Assembly: GCF_000003815.2 (NCBI RefSeq)
Contig: NC_049986.1
Span: forward strand, 17,516,046 to 17,580,045
From: Branchiostoma floridae
Taxonomy: Eukaryota > Chordata > Leptocardii > Amphioxiformes > Branchiostomatidae
Direction: 5' to 3'
DNA: 64,000 nucleotides
The notes under the pieces were generated by a model. It was given only the letters and a program-made list of their open reading frames with translations, had not been told where the DNA came from and searched no databases. Shown here piece after piece: positions 1 through 12,806 of this stretch. A program made the position numbers and the translations under genes. How positions within the stretch are numbered: position 1 is the first letter of the stretch; every line of letters begins with the position of its first letter.

Positions 1-455
1 ACGATTTTCAGTCTGACTGGGCAAAAGGTTCTCACCACGTGCCCATGATCACTGTAGCACGGGGCAGCCACTTTTTTTGCAGACGGACCATTTACTTAAG
101 CGTAGCGTGCTTGATATCTGTGAAGTGCTCATTGATACCAGTCTGAAACTATGTCACGTTACTCTGATGTAACATCCAGTGGGATTTGTACCAGCTTGTT
201 GGTATTTATAGTCACATGATGATGATTATGATATATATCATACATGAACAAAACATATTATTCTTGTATGAAGACGAAAGGACTAAATGACCGAAGCTGG
301 TCTGGTAGGTCATTCTCCTACATTCTCCGAAAGGTCCAAGGACGGTTCCTTGAGGAACACCTAATGCTGTTTTATTCTTGAAGACCGAAGCCCTACAAAT
401 CATCGTCTGTCGAGATTGCATCCAATCAATGTCCACAACTTGAATGCCTATCTCG

Positions 456-495
456 TAGCTTCTTTGGTGCTTTGGTAGCTTCTTTGGTGCTTTGG
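456..495. repeat. 20-bp tandem duplication (2 copies)
   Basis: The unit TAGCTTCTTTGGTGCTTTGG occurs twice head to tail at 456-475 and 476-495 with no mismatch. Confidence 0.85.
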
Positions 496-1060
496 TTTAG
501 AACATCTTTCTCCTAGCTATGGTAGCCTTTTGGCATCGACTTTTCACTGGCCCCCTCTTAACTGGTAATGAGTCGCGGAAAGTTGGTTAAGCATGTCGCC
601 GTGATGACCAATACAGTTACTTAACCTCACCACCTATCGCTTTTGTCTGAAAAACATATTGTTGAGACCATCATCACTTATTTGGTTTTCCACTTTCCGG
701 ACGGGAAGAAAGAACTGTACATCAAGACCATCTATATCTGAGTGAGCGGTCAAAGCGATGTATCAGATTTCCTAGAGACTAGTAGCTTTCAAGCAGATAA
801 AGCGATCGGGGATATTCTGTTGGTATTTGCAGCCTTTTCTGCGTTTCAACCACGAGAACGAAGCGTTAGTAACCATTATCAAAAGGTCTAGAATCACAAA
901 GGTCCGCTAAAATCAACAAAATAGCCCCTTTGGCTTTATCAGCTTGCAAATTTATACTTCCTTCAAGCTGACCAGTCATAACTAGCGGGTCACAGCTCTT
1001 ACATCTGGCCTGTGGGTTAGTCATGAAGTGATCGTTTCCACTGCCACTGATGTGGCGTTA

Positions 1061-1272
1061 GTCTCTACCAGACTCCACAGGTCGGTGAAAAAAATACTTC
1101 AGATTGCCAAATAGACAGACCAATATGCCAGATGACTTAGCCAGACGGAGGAATTCAGTTTCCAATCTACGGGAACTGAACTCCTCTTGTCGACCACTTC
1201 CTCTGGTATACCACTTTGTCTTTTGGCCGATTTGAACTATCTTTTCACCCACCACTGGAGTCCGATAGAGAC
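1061..1272. mobile_element. MITE, GTCTCTACCAGACTCC family, copy 1
   Basis: The left end starts GTCTCTACCAGACTCC and the right end is its near-perfect reverse complement (GGAGTCCGATAGAGAC). The inverted similarity runs about 50 bp inward on each side. The element is bounded by TA on both sides (1059-1060 and 1273-1274), as expected for Tc1/mariner-like target choice. No transposase is present, so it is non-autonomous. A second, shorter copy with the same ends lies at 16309-16475. Confidence 0.75.
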
Positions 1273-1485
1273 TACAGCGGCGTACCCCGCGCCATTGTCG
1301 GCCTCCAACTGAAGAGCTGACTTGAAACGTTTGGATAGATGCTCACGCTCCATCGTGTGGCCACCGCGCGGAACGCTCTCTCGGATCAAGAGACTGACGG
1401 CAGTCTCCGCCACCACAATATAATGGCCGCCGGCACCGTGTTTTCGCAGTTGTGCAGCAGATGTAGACGGCGTTACGTAGCAGAG

Positions 1486-4400
1486 ATGACCCCAAGATGG
1501 AGAATACTGGTGCTAATTATCTGCGGGCTGACCACCCATCACACTGCAGGTGAGCAAAGCGAACCTCGCTTTTGGTTTTATTTGCCTTAGTACGACTTGT
1601 TTTCTGACGCACCGGACCGTGCTGAACATGGCCACTTCCGGCAGCACAGTCGTTTCTCAAAGTTGCTTTGTTTGGTTTCTTTGACGCCAAAATCTGGCAG
1701 CAAATCACTGATAACAATGACGTTTAAGACATAAAGACATTATGATGTATTAACGTGAAGTACTAGAGCAACATTGAATGCTAAGGCAAAGATTGTGGCG
1801 ACTATTTTACAGAGTACGACTACTCTGAAAACATGGTGCATTTTTCCTGCGTCAAGGACGCCCATCCGGTGACTAAATACTTGTGAATCACCACTTCTTT
1901 CCAAGTTCCAACTGTGTTTTCACAAATCGAGTGTCATAGCTACAGCATAAAAGTCCACTATATCTGCAGAAAATGTTTATATTTGTGCTATCACACTGTT
2001 GTTGTGATGATGATCAAGACAATGTAGCGTTTTGTAAAGATCAATACAGGACGGGTATGGCGCTTCAAGCCTCCATGCGCCATTTTGTCGCGCGCTTTCA
2101 AGTGGTGATAACTATAAACATATCATAGATTTGGCAATAATGAAAAAAATTTAGGATTTTAAGATAATCGTAAAGCACCAAAAAGATCTTCAGCACCTTC
2201 CACAATTTTCGCCCTGTTCTTAATTGTTATTGATATTTAAGCTTTTTGTAAAATGATATCTGATAGACTGACGCGTCGATACTGTACTTTCAAACTGTAG
2301 GCCAGGGACAGCGAATGAACTGGTAAAGAACTAGTAATGAATACGAATGATCATTCAGAAATCCCCATGCAGACCTCGGTGCAGTTCTGTGAATTATGTG
2401 TATCATTAGGACTTGAGATGTTGTTAACGGCATCTCTGTGATATATTTTGTCTGCCCCTTACCTCTTCCCTCATGACCTCAATGCAAAGCGCCGATTCGA
2501 GCTTCTCCTGAATAAACAAACTTTTAAGGTTCAAAGAAAGAAACTGTTAAGTTGCAAATGAAGATGGATCAATACTTCTACGACTGTCTACTTATTACTG
2601 CGGCAGCTCACATCAGGTACATATCATACCGGAATGAAGAGTATAATTTGCTTAAGAAGTAAAACTAGGTGACTTAAAACTTTTTGCTAAAGATCCTCTG
2701 GTAAACCAACCTAGATCTAGACGATGAAGATATCATGAGCCACAAAAGATTTCCAAATGCCTTGGCAATACAAATTGGGTATAAATCTTACAATAAGTAT
2801 GGAGGAATAGCTAACACTCGCACTATGCATGCTATATGTTAGTCGTTAGCGCGACAAATCAGCTAAAAAAAATCTCCCCCTCTTCTTTATATCACCAGTT
2901 TTGTATCCAATTCGAAGTAGGATTAAGACAATTTTTCGGTCATTTTCTTCTTGTCTACTATGTCTTTATTTTTTTCAACGAAATAAATGGTTACACAGAA
3001 CCATGAGGTATCAATCTGTCAACTTTTCAATAGTCTTTCTACTAACGGTTGACAGATAGATTTCCGATGGTTGTGGGTTAAGAACTTTGTTACCATTGAA
3101 TTACCAGATGATACCTTTTCAAGAAGGCAATAGATGGTTAAATATAACTTGTTATGAATTCTACTGTGGATTTTATCCATGTACTTAAGTGAAATGATTT
3201 ACTTCAATGAGTGAGGATTATCTAAGCCACGTGTCGACACAATAGCCGATAGTTTCTTGACGTCATTACGAAGCCATATGACATGGACACAATCGTGTAC
3301 TATCTTACATTCTTCTATAATCATTAAGCTGAGCTTGGTTATGCAACAAATTGAGGATTCGTAGTTAGTAATATTTTTTTATTCAACACATTAAAAAAGC
3401 TCATTGGTTACATCTTGAAATTGACGGGGTACGTTGTGAGGACTAAATGGCTGACGCGATGTCTCTAAACACAGAATCGTGTCGAAGCTTCAATAGACTG
3501 TTCCTATGTAATGGTGAATCTTAGTCTGTGCTTTCAACCGATTTTACCAGAACACAACCTGTAGGTATCATTACATGTAAACATCGTGCGGCGACAAAGA
3601 TTGGAAAATTACAACGGCTCATAGACATAATACATTATGCATTATGACTTAAAAGGGTCATTGACATTGTACAATGTCAAAACATGCCCCCTATGACAAT
3701 GTACTATGTTCCTTTTTCCTTTTTTCGTATGCAGAAAATAAGCGCAATATATGTATATTGTTTTATGTTATTATTGACACAACCGTTATTCTGTAAAAAT
3801 CGCTGCTTCCTGTGACAACTTTAGGCTCTGATAACTTCATGGTGTAGACTGCTCTCACGCCCTCGTTCTGGAGAAGATCTAGAGATGTACGCATGCGCTT
3901 TAAAGATTTGCCAGCCGCCATGTCTATGTTATAGTACCCGGATGTTTACCGCCATGAAGGGATGGAGTGTTGGGGTAGAATCGCTTGCTTGGAGAAAAAC
4001 AACGATATTTTGTTTCTTGATATCGATTTCAACGTGTGTTGAACAATTTTGCGGCGACTTTACATGGTAGTTGAACAGCCAAAAAGGGCCACCTGTTGGC
4101 CACCTGCCTAGATATGATGGCGCACAAAAGTCAGATTTGACCCGAGCCGTACTTTTGGACTCTTCCAGAACATAATATGAATCACGTGACCTAGACACTA
4201 TGAACGACATAATCCCGATAATCCTCGTTGTCGGTGTAAGAGATCTTGTCGGAGCCTTACTGTGGGTAGTGTCTGCATTTTTTGTGGCGTGGGCGAATTG
4301 TGTGTCTGTCACTGCCGACGCCAACTTGATCTATTAGTCGAAAATGACTGGGTTTTTAGCGCTAAAGTGCCCATGAATGTAACATAATCTAAGACATGAA

Positions 4401-7400
4401 GTTCCGACCCCGGCCTAACATTGCCACTCCATCAGCTAGAAAGTCGGTGTTCTCTTTGATCAAAGGGTATCAATTACCACTCCGGCAACCATCGAGCAGC
4501 CGGCCTCCTGTGCTATATCCTGTTCCCTGTACAATACACCTGGAATTCATCACCCCACCTCATGATGGTGAGGCACACTCGAAGACCCGTTCTCGAGAGG
4601 CAATACGAGCAGGAAAATCCTCGTTATGTTGCGAATCTGAACAATTGAAGCAAGTGGACTGATATTCCGAAAAGGGATAATAAATGATAGATCTTTCATT
4701 CCCCGCGCCTCTTCATTTGCAGCTGAACTTTTCAAACATGGCCTTGGCGTTCCAGATTATACTTACAGCTTGGCAAAAGCAATAGAAGTCCGGATGTAGC
4801 GGTAAAATGCAGAAATGTGAAGTAGACATGTTGTCCCACTTGTGTGCTAATTTCCTGTATGAGGTCCTCTGAAAATGGGTCAAATTTAAGGTTCTTTTGT
4901 ACGCAATGATGAAGGCTAGACATCCAAGTAATAATATACGCCTAATGGCAATTGCTTAATCAACTGGATATGATTTTGGAAACGTTCAGATGTTTCAGAT
5001 AACATGCGTTATCTTTCGGTGACACTGTGTTGGATGTTGTCTGAAACGTATGACCATTTCCAACATCATATCCAGTTGATTGAGCAATTGCCATTTAGCG
5101 CTCTTTTGTATAGTTTGAACTACGGTTTGAACTATGGCCTGCTATGGCTGAGGGGTTTTGAAAGACTAAATGACGGTGTATCAAAATGACAGATAACTGT
5201 TAGTTCGTTACACGCAAGGGGCTGACAAGGGCCTTAAAATACACTCGACTATCAGGCGATTTCTAAATTCAGATCGCCAACTTGGACTAAAGGTCGTAGA
5301 AAATGTGACAACCCTTGTGAGACATGTTGGTAGTAAGATGCTACAAAAATGTATGAATGATGCCTTTATATTCTATCCTATACACTTTTTCAGACGCCCA
5401 GCCAGATGTGACGTTGGTGAACGAGTATCCGTGCATCGACTTTTTCTCGGGACCGACCTACTTGAAATGCGTGACTGAACACCCCCCGCAGAGAATTTCA
5501 TTCGGAAGGGTAGGCAGACGTTCTGTTTTATAAAGCTTCATTTTCAATTATTCTAATTTGCATATTCTATAATAGCTTGTATGTATACGACATCGCAGCC
5601 GACACGCTAGTTTCCCTACTCTGGAAAAGTAAGACCTATGATATGAACGTGATCACATTTACCTGTCACCATTGCAAATTGTGCCGTGTTCAGTCAAATT
5701 TCAAGCGTACGACATCATCGGCATATATTTCGGTTACAATAAAAAAAATCTCTTTTCGTTTCTCGGGATAGAAAGCAATTTCCAGTGCAAGCTTAGCAGG
5801 AATTTGTCATTTACCCAGTTTTAGCTAAAAATATTCCATTTGAGGCCGAACCCCCATTCTTACCCTTGGGGCCAAAAAAGGATAGCCTGGCAGGGTAGCC
5901 AGCCCAGCTGCAGGGCTCAGCCTTTTCCGTAAACCCCTGAGTTGCAGGTAACTGGTTACATAGTTTAAGATGAAAATGGTCTTTTACAATCATCGGAGGT
6001 ATTTCTAGCGTCTAGACATTCTTTGATATATTTTCCTATGTTTACCATACAGGGATTGTCACATGTCATAATGTATTTAGATTTACTATCTAAGTCCATT
6101 GAGGCAAATCCCCTGATAGCCTTGTGTACAGTGAATTGCGTATGACAGAATATTTGGGGCATATATCAACTCACCAGGAGACGAACATCGGCCTGAATTA
6201 TGAACGTTTCAACGACGACCTTTGGGCAACACGAGAGTCCATCTTCCCACAGACGTACTGGCCAGGGTCCATGTTCACCCTGGTACGGATCGCCCAGGAC
6301 TTCAGGATCGGCTCCTTTTTCACCGAGCTACAGCTGGACGACGGGGGGACGTTTAGAATTCTAACCGTCAAAATGTCCAAATATGGTATGTTGATAGCGT
6401 TTGAGGTCTTTAGGGGAAATACACATTTTTGCCTTGCTATGCAGATGAATGGGGAAATGCAGCTGAATACCAATAAGTAACATTGTTTTTCCCACTGTTC
6501 TTTACTTCTAACAGGCGTCTTGTTAAAAGGTACAAACAAAATCGTTATATTGTAAGAACGACAACTATCTACACCACACTGAATGTCACCGAAGTGCATT
6601 AGATGCAAAGTACAAAGTAACGTTACCATTAATACGATCCTCTATGAGATGTCTCTATGCTTCAAACATCACCCGGAGTAAGATGTGCACACTGTACAGT
6701 CAGCTCAAATAATGAGCGTAGAGCGCAGAAGAAAAGCGGATCGGCAGAACAGGCTAGACATGAGAAGTCTTTCAATGTAACATTATAACTAACCGCAGAA
6801 AAGTGATGCTACCTGCTACATAATACAGACAGACACGCCTATGTATTAGAGGATATTTGATTTGTTGACAACCATTCCCAGCTCCCATCAAGCCCATCAC
6901 GATGTGCNNNNNNNNNNNNNNNNNNNNNNNNNNNNNNNNNNNNNNNNNNNNNNNNNNNNNNNNNNNNNNNNNNNNNNNNNNNNNNNNNNNNNNNNNNNNN
7001 NNNNNNNCAGAGGTGAGATAATCGCGAAGACTAACGGCGTTTTGTAATAACAATGCAGTATCAAATGGACGCTCAAGATATATGTATGTACAGTTATAGA
7101 TCTTTGCCAAGATAGTTGTGTTTTTTGTGCTGTTTGTTTGTTTGTAGGACAGCATAACTTGAGAAGCTGTGGACAGATCTTTCTGATATTTGATATGTGG
7201 AAAGCATACTTTCATTGCCATGTCATTATGTACAAAGGCAAACATCATCCCATTTTCATTATCGTTTTCTTGTTGCACCGGACTTAGGGCTGGGTACCGG
7301 TACAGAAAATTCAGGTCCAGGTCCGGTTCAGGTCCAAAGGATCAGGTCCAGGTCCGGACCTGAACCTGTACCTGATGCAGTATGACTCATACCAATGGTA

Positions 7401-10400
7401 CATTTCACTACATAGAAATCTGTTTGGTGGAGTATTAGACTTACACTGGCGTTTTAAAATCCTACAACGCTAACTAACCTGTACGATTGGCTGTAAAACT
7501 TGGTAGAAATTACTATTAACTCTACTCTACTTCAATCTTGTTATTTTCTTCCACCTGCAAGCGCCAAAACGTATGAATGCCTGATAAAATAATCTGTTAA
7601 TTTTCTAATCGGTCCAACATCCGGTCCACCTAATTTTTTCAGGTCCGGTTTTTCTGGACCGGTCCAATAAGAAAAACCGGTTTTGTACCGGTACGCTGTA
7701 CCGATACCCAGCCCTAACCGGACTACATGTCATCTTTCTGTTATGCTACTGATCCAGAATCCCGATCTACTTAGAAGACACCCTTATCCCCTGATATAGC
7801 ACAATTGTCATTGCTACCTTGTCTCCTACAGCCTGTCCGGACGGAAAGTGGGGCACTGCCTGTGAGGAGGACTGCCAAAAGTGCTACAACGGCGGCATTT
7901 GTGACCCGGAGAACGGAAAATGCATCTGTGCTATTGGCTTCTCGGGACCCACCTGCGAAAGACGTAAAGAAATTATCAATTCTATCATCTTATATTCAGC
8001 TAAAAGATATAGTATGTCACCCCGCAAAGGGGCCGCATAACCCCGACGGTGCTGTTTAACACTGTATGACTCTAGATCTACTACTACTATCACGACTGAG
8101 GTTTTCCATGTTACTTGATATTAGTAGTTTGCTATAATCTATCATAACTGTGTCATGTATCTTTCCTTTCTACATGTTTGATACGTGTTTGTTTAACAAG
8201 CAAAATACACCTTCTCAGCATGTGGGGCCAGAAAGTTTGGACAGTCCTGCCAACACCAGTGCAACCGACCAAACTTCAACATCGATGGCGACGACGCCTG
8301 CAAGTCTTATGTTTTCTGCTTACCGGATCCTTACGGGTGCAGCTGTAACACGGGCTTCAAGGGGCTCGACTGTACGGAGGGTAAGTCTTGAGGATCTTTG
8401 CACACTGACGTAAGCATTGTCAGTCGTTCTGTATAGATTCAAATAGCACTTAGCACATAGCTAGATGTGCAAAGTTTAGGTGTGACAGGTCGTTTATTGC
8501 AATATAAGCTGTTGCCGTTGCGCCACGTACGTCTATTATACCGAAGGATGTGTATACACATACTCGCTATACAAATGCAGAAGCTGGTGTGTCGGTTGTA
8601 CTGGCTATACTGATATCGATGGTTATACATGGAAGTGGCCAAATTGAATTAAATTTGTACCTGTCATTGTAATAACGTAGTTATGGCGTTATACACATGC
8701 GACCCGTAGACTTCCAAGTTGAATCAACTATCGTGATGTCACCAGCAAACACTTTTGAATTATTAGGATCCGTTTTGTCAATTTGTGTTCTGTAGCTTGC
8801 CAAGACGGCACGTTTGGAGCAGGGTGTATCGAGACGTGTCACTGCTTACATGGCGTGCCCTGCAACCGCTTCACTGGAGCTTGTCCGGATCAATGCGCGG
8901 AGGGCTGGACCGAAGGACCATTCTGTCAACACGGTTAGTTTTACTTGTTGCTGAGTCACAGATATATCTCAGATGTATCTGTTTAGCATTGAGTAAGTCT
9001 TTTGTTTTGAAGCTATGATGTGCTAATTGTCAAGCTACGTAGGAACTGAATTGTTCTAGATCGCAAACAGCTTAATACATAAAACGCAACAATAAACCAT
9101 GAAATTTCTAGTAAATGCAAACAAACAGCATGAAATAAGACTTGAAGCAGAGGCAATTGATTGGAAGTCTTTTCAGCACCACAGACAGACACTGCATTTC
9201 ACCTTTAGAGGTATTTTACACAAAAAACGGTGCTGGGGGAGCTAGAGAATGCCAGGGCTTTTTGACTTCGATAAACGTTTCCATCTGTAACGTTAAATTG
9301 AGTGAAACTGAGTGTATTTTTTCATGAAAGTTTTATAATAGCGAAACCTGCACATTTTCTATAGCTATTCCTCTATAACCCTAACAATGGCACATACGCT
9401 CTGCCCCCCCGCCATCTCCAGAATGTGACCCAGGAAAGTTTGGTGTGGACTGTGAGAAGACCTGTCACTGTCTGCATGACGTACCTTGTGACCGGTTCAA
9501 CGGCAGCTGTCCAGGCGCATGCGCACCAGGGTGGACCGGACCAGCCTGTCAGGGTGGGAAATGTGTTCTTGTTGTTGTACCGCAAAACGTGTGGATGTCG
9601 TAAACCCATCCCAACGTTATGTCGCATAGTCAGCACTTTTACAAACAAGAGAAAACAGAGACATATTAACAGATCACTGTGGAACCAAGAGCATTACCTC
9701 TACGTGCACGGGCATTTTTGACCGTGTTCTTATTAATTCATACTACATCATCCATCATGCTTTCCTTGACTCTATGCAATTGTGTACCTAGTACTTCTAG
9801 AGGGAGGAAGTTCTTCTTGATTATACCGATGGCAAGACATTTGATTTGTATTGCCAATACCAAAAGTCGAAGGAGCAACTTAAGTTGAAGTTGATAAAAG
9901 TAGACCTTAATAAGCGCCATACATATTTGCATATTTACATAACAATTTTAGTCTAATAGCGCTATAGAGAACTCCAGGTCCTGTTTCATTTACCGACGAA
10001 AGGCAGTTGGTGCTTTCAGAAACGTCTGGCAGTTTAAATATATATCCAGTTTCTTGATTAACTGCGTATCTCACTAACCTGGATGTCTAACCTTCACTGA
10101 CACCCTTCATGTTCACCCCACAGGGCGGGACTTTTGCGTGTCAAACCCGTGTCAAAATGGCGGCACGTGTGTGAACCGTGAACACGGCTACAGCTGCAAC
10201 TGTACTTCCTGGCACGTGGGGAAGCACTGCGAGATCTTGCGAGGTGGGTGATTGCGTTTAGTACAGTTTGTGTTTAGTTTGTAAAATTAAGACCTGCAGT
10301 GTAAATGAATGCACGCTCTGACAGAGCACAAAGAAATTGCAGTGCAGAGATAGCATACATAGAGAGGGGGAGAGAGAGAGAGACAGAGAGACAGAGACAG

Positions 10401-12183
10401 AGAGAAAGAGGTAGGAAGGGAGAAGGAAATGAGAGAGACAGATCGACAGGTAGAGAAGCCCAAAACAATACCTTACTCTCTTGTGATAGAGTCTTTAAAA
10501 ACTGTGTGTGAATAAACAGGTGACTTTGTTCACACCTTTAACCCGAATTGCTTGGCGTGTAGCGTAATTACGTTGAGTGAAACGGAAAGTTTTATCAGAG
10601 CCATATCATAGCGGAGCACTAGGGATGCAGATAGATATCTAAAACATCACTATGTGGCGATCGACAGATGTCTGTAACCCCAACCCCTGTCGAAATGGAG
10701 GAACCTGCGAGATTTTACAAGAGGAAGAGTCGTCCGGCCGCGGGGTGGAGAACGATGACGAGCACAAATGTCACTGCATCACAGGGTACTACGGCCTGTA
10801 CTGCGAACGAGGTAGGCAAAGACCATGTCACATATTCAGGACCTTCCCACAACTCTGATCCCGACCACACACATACTGAGCACGGTGTTGGGTTGGGATA
10901 AGCCTTCAGTCCGGCCATCCTATTGTAGCTCCGGATTCCATTTTGGCGACGCCTCAAGGCCTAGCCTAACAGTATAGTGTGCGTCCGTTGTTGAAGAATT
11001 TCATTTTGTGGAATTTTTCCGCGAGTTGTTCTGATTGCATCTTTAGAAGAAAAATAAGTCTTTCCCTCGTTCGATTTGCATGACTCATACACTAGTAGTA
11101 GACTCATCCAGATTAGGTGCTTCTTTGCGTCATTGATGCATGCACATGTTTCCCCTGAACTAACAGGTATATAACGTTACATGTGACAATTTCTTGTCCT
11201 GACTTTGAACTGCTGTCTCCCTAGTGGACCACTGTGAGCCGGACAACCCGTGCCTACACGGCGGGACCTGCACCACTGACTGGCGGTCCTATGTCTGCCA
11301 CTGTCCGGCAGGATTCGCTGGGGTCAACTGCGCAGGTACGTACCTGACGTCAAGTGATTTCGAATCTCTGCCCCCCCCCCTTCAAAGTTTTTTTTTCTAT
11401 CACCATACCTTCGCCATATCATTATTCACGGAAGGGAAACATTTTGTTTCTGCTACTCTTCTTCCTCCTGTTCCCCTTCTTCTTCCACCAAACAAGGTTA
11501 GTGACCTGGGTCGGCTATCGCCATCGTTACTGTGGTGTTCAATTAAACTAATGTTAGCAACTGCCAGGACAGAGCTGGGGGGTGCTGGTTATCACATATA
11601 TGAATGCGTTTCAGTAAGAGTAAACGGAGTATGAGCTTTAACTTAAAAGTTGATCTGTGTTGGTAGAAGTCATTCTTGAACTAGTTAACTGAAATATCCA
11701 ACACAAAAATTCTACTCGCCCAAATTTTCGACTGAACAGCACCTGTCTTTCTCAATGAAGGAACACTCCACTGCTGCCGTGACGTCACGTTATGTAGATA
11801 GAACACGTGACTCAGTGAGCAGTGGATCATAAGTTGCAGAGACGGTGGGCGCCATAGACTTCCTGCAACTTATAATCCACTGCTTATGATGCATACCTTT
11901 CTAAATCTTATTTTCATTTACGTTCAAAGATGAGAACCCCACTGAGGAGAAAGAGTCCTTCCTGTCCACCCTGGGGCCCCTGCTAGCCGGCGCTGCGGTC
12001 ACAGCCGTGGTGGTGGGCGCGGGGACGTCGGGAGTTTGCTACTTCCTGAAGAAGAAGAACGTAATCGCTCCGAAGGCTGCCCCTACAACAACTACTCCCG
12101 CTCCGAGACCACTCAGACAGAGTCTGAGGTTAAAAATGAACGCGAGAATGAACAGGCTAGAATATGACTACGAGTACACATGA
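1486..12183 (+). CDS. TIE-like multi-EGF single-pass membrane protein lacking a kinase
   Basis: Eleven exons join in phase to 526 codons plus stop: 1486-1549, 5394-5509, 6178-6385, 7832-7963, 8219-8380, 8796-8933, 9422-9553, 10124-10243, 10668-10811, 11225-11335, 11930-12183. From exon 3 onward the junctions are phase 1, as in shuffled extracellular modules. Residues 1-22 form a signal peptide. About 23-129 may be a divergent Ig-like domain. Seven EGF-like modules follow, one per exon (about 130-442). Module 2 contains [16 protein letters not shown], which matches the second EGF repeat of vertebrate TIE1/TIE2. Modules 3-4 are of the CHCLHxVPCxRF type, and modules 5-7 are classical EGF. A transmembrane helix spans about 457-482, then a basic stop-transfer KKK and a 44-residue tail ending in EYDYEYT. 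No FN3 or kinase exons occur before the opposing gene. The adhesion or decoy-receptor role is inference. A 100-N gap lies in intron 3, but the phases join without needing a missing exon. Confidence 0.85.
3661..3680. repeat. 20-bp perfect palindrome
   Basis: TTGACATTGTACAATGTCAA is self-complementary. It lies in intron 1 of the TIE-like gene and a related imperfect sequence follows at about 3696-3712. No flanking duplication is evident. Confidence 0.7.
4943..5097. mobile_element. Foldback MITE, TAATGGCAATTGC ends
   Basis: The left arm (AATGGCAATTGC..AATCAACTGGATATGA and on to CAGATAACA) is mirrored by the right arm ending GAGCAATTGCCATTTA, giving arms of about 60 bp. The element is 155 bp and has no coding capacity. 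It sits in intron 1 of the TIE-like gene. Confidence 0.7.
6908..7007. other. Assembly gap, 100 N
   Basis: Exactly 100 N, the standard placeholder for a gap of unknown length, in intron 3 of the TIE-like gene. Confidence 0.99.
7285..7716. mobile_element. Non-autonomous hAT-type transposon with 8-bp TSD
   Basis: The ends TAGGGCTGGGTACCGG and its reverse-complement match CCGATACCCAGCCCTA are terminal inverted repeats of about 21 bp with one mismatch. The element is flanked by the perfect 8-bp duplication ACCGGACT (7277-7284 and 7717-7724), the hAT target-site length. The interior is rich in GGTCCAGGTCCGG-like motifs and has no transposase. It lies in intron 3 of the TIE-like gene. Confidence 0.9.
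10344..10445. repeat. GA-rich microsatellite
   Basis: Degenerate (GA)n/(GACA)n purine tract in intron 8 of the TIE-like gene. It generates a spurious charged reading frame. Confidence 0.85.
11817..11885. repeat. Inverted repeat, 23-bp arms
   Basis: GAGCAGTGGATCATAAGTTGC.. at 11817 pairs with ..GCAACTTATAATCCACTGCTT ending near 11885 around a 22-bp loop. It lies in intron 10, just before the transmembrane exon of the TIE-like gene. It may be a foldback element; no duplication was found. Confidence 0.65.
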
Positions 12184-12800
12184 GCACCGGGAAATTGCAC
12201 ACATATTGTGCTTTTGGATTGTATTATTTATTGTACAGATTGTGGATGAACTGTTGACTATTATCTATGCATATTCTTTCGTACTATTTGTTACTTTCTC
12301 TGTAAATGTTTCGTATGAAAGAGTAATCTGTCTAGACATAGCCTTTCTACCCCGTTTGTAAATATGATTGGTCATTACAACTATTACATCATTCCCTAAC
12401 CTACCAGGCATTACAAGACTGTGTCTCTTTGGAGCGAGGTTTCAGAACCTTTGTGACCCTGCAGGGGATACAATGTTATAATGGTTACTCCGACTTTGGT
12501 AGATGACGCAACAGTTTCCTTCAACAAACATAACATGTAAAAGACGAGTCTTTGCGAACAGTCACGTAAAGATCATTTTCAGTACCGCTCTATCATTTTA
12601 TACACTGTATAACCCTGCATGTACTGTACATTTTGTTTATATAATAGTCATAGATTAAAACAGAATAGGAAATGTATGGTGAGATAAAACTAAAACTAAC
12701 ATGGGATAGTACTTTGCACGCTTTTGTAAACGAGTACGGAGGCATTGGTGTTTTGTCAACTTGGTGCACATGTTATCACCAGGAAGTGTAAATAGCTGTA

Positions 12801-12806
12801 AATAAA
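12801..12806 (+). promoter_or_regulatory. Candidate polyadenylation signal, TIE-like gene
   Basis: AATAAA lies 618 bp after the TGA stop and is a candidate for the 3' end of the TIE-like transcript. Between stop and signal no other coding exon is seen. Confidence 0.5.

Larger units (their letters stand above)
1..1485. other. 5' flank of the TIE-like gene
   Basis: No convincing coding exon is seen before the signal-peptide exon at 1486. The stretch holds a 20-bp unit repeated twice (456-495) and one MITE (1061-1272). The reading frame of the first exon stays open upstream to about 1339, but that extension lacks signal-peptide character and is taken as 5' UTR. The core promoter could not be placed. 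Confidence 0.5.

Noticed and set aside
331..360. CAAGGACGGTTCCTTG palindrome as a further ultra-short insertion
   Set aside because: The ends fit the family but the flanks (AAAGGTC and AGGAACA) are not a direct repeat.
3929..4324. 131-codon minus-strand open frame in intron 1 of the TIE-like gene
   Set aside because: No recognisable domain, no splice context, and it lies in intron sequence of a well-supported gene.
6198..6629. 143-codon minus-strand open frame
   Set aside because: Antisense shadow of exon 3 of the TIE-like gene.
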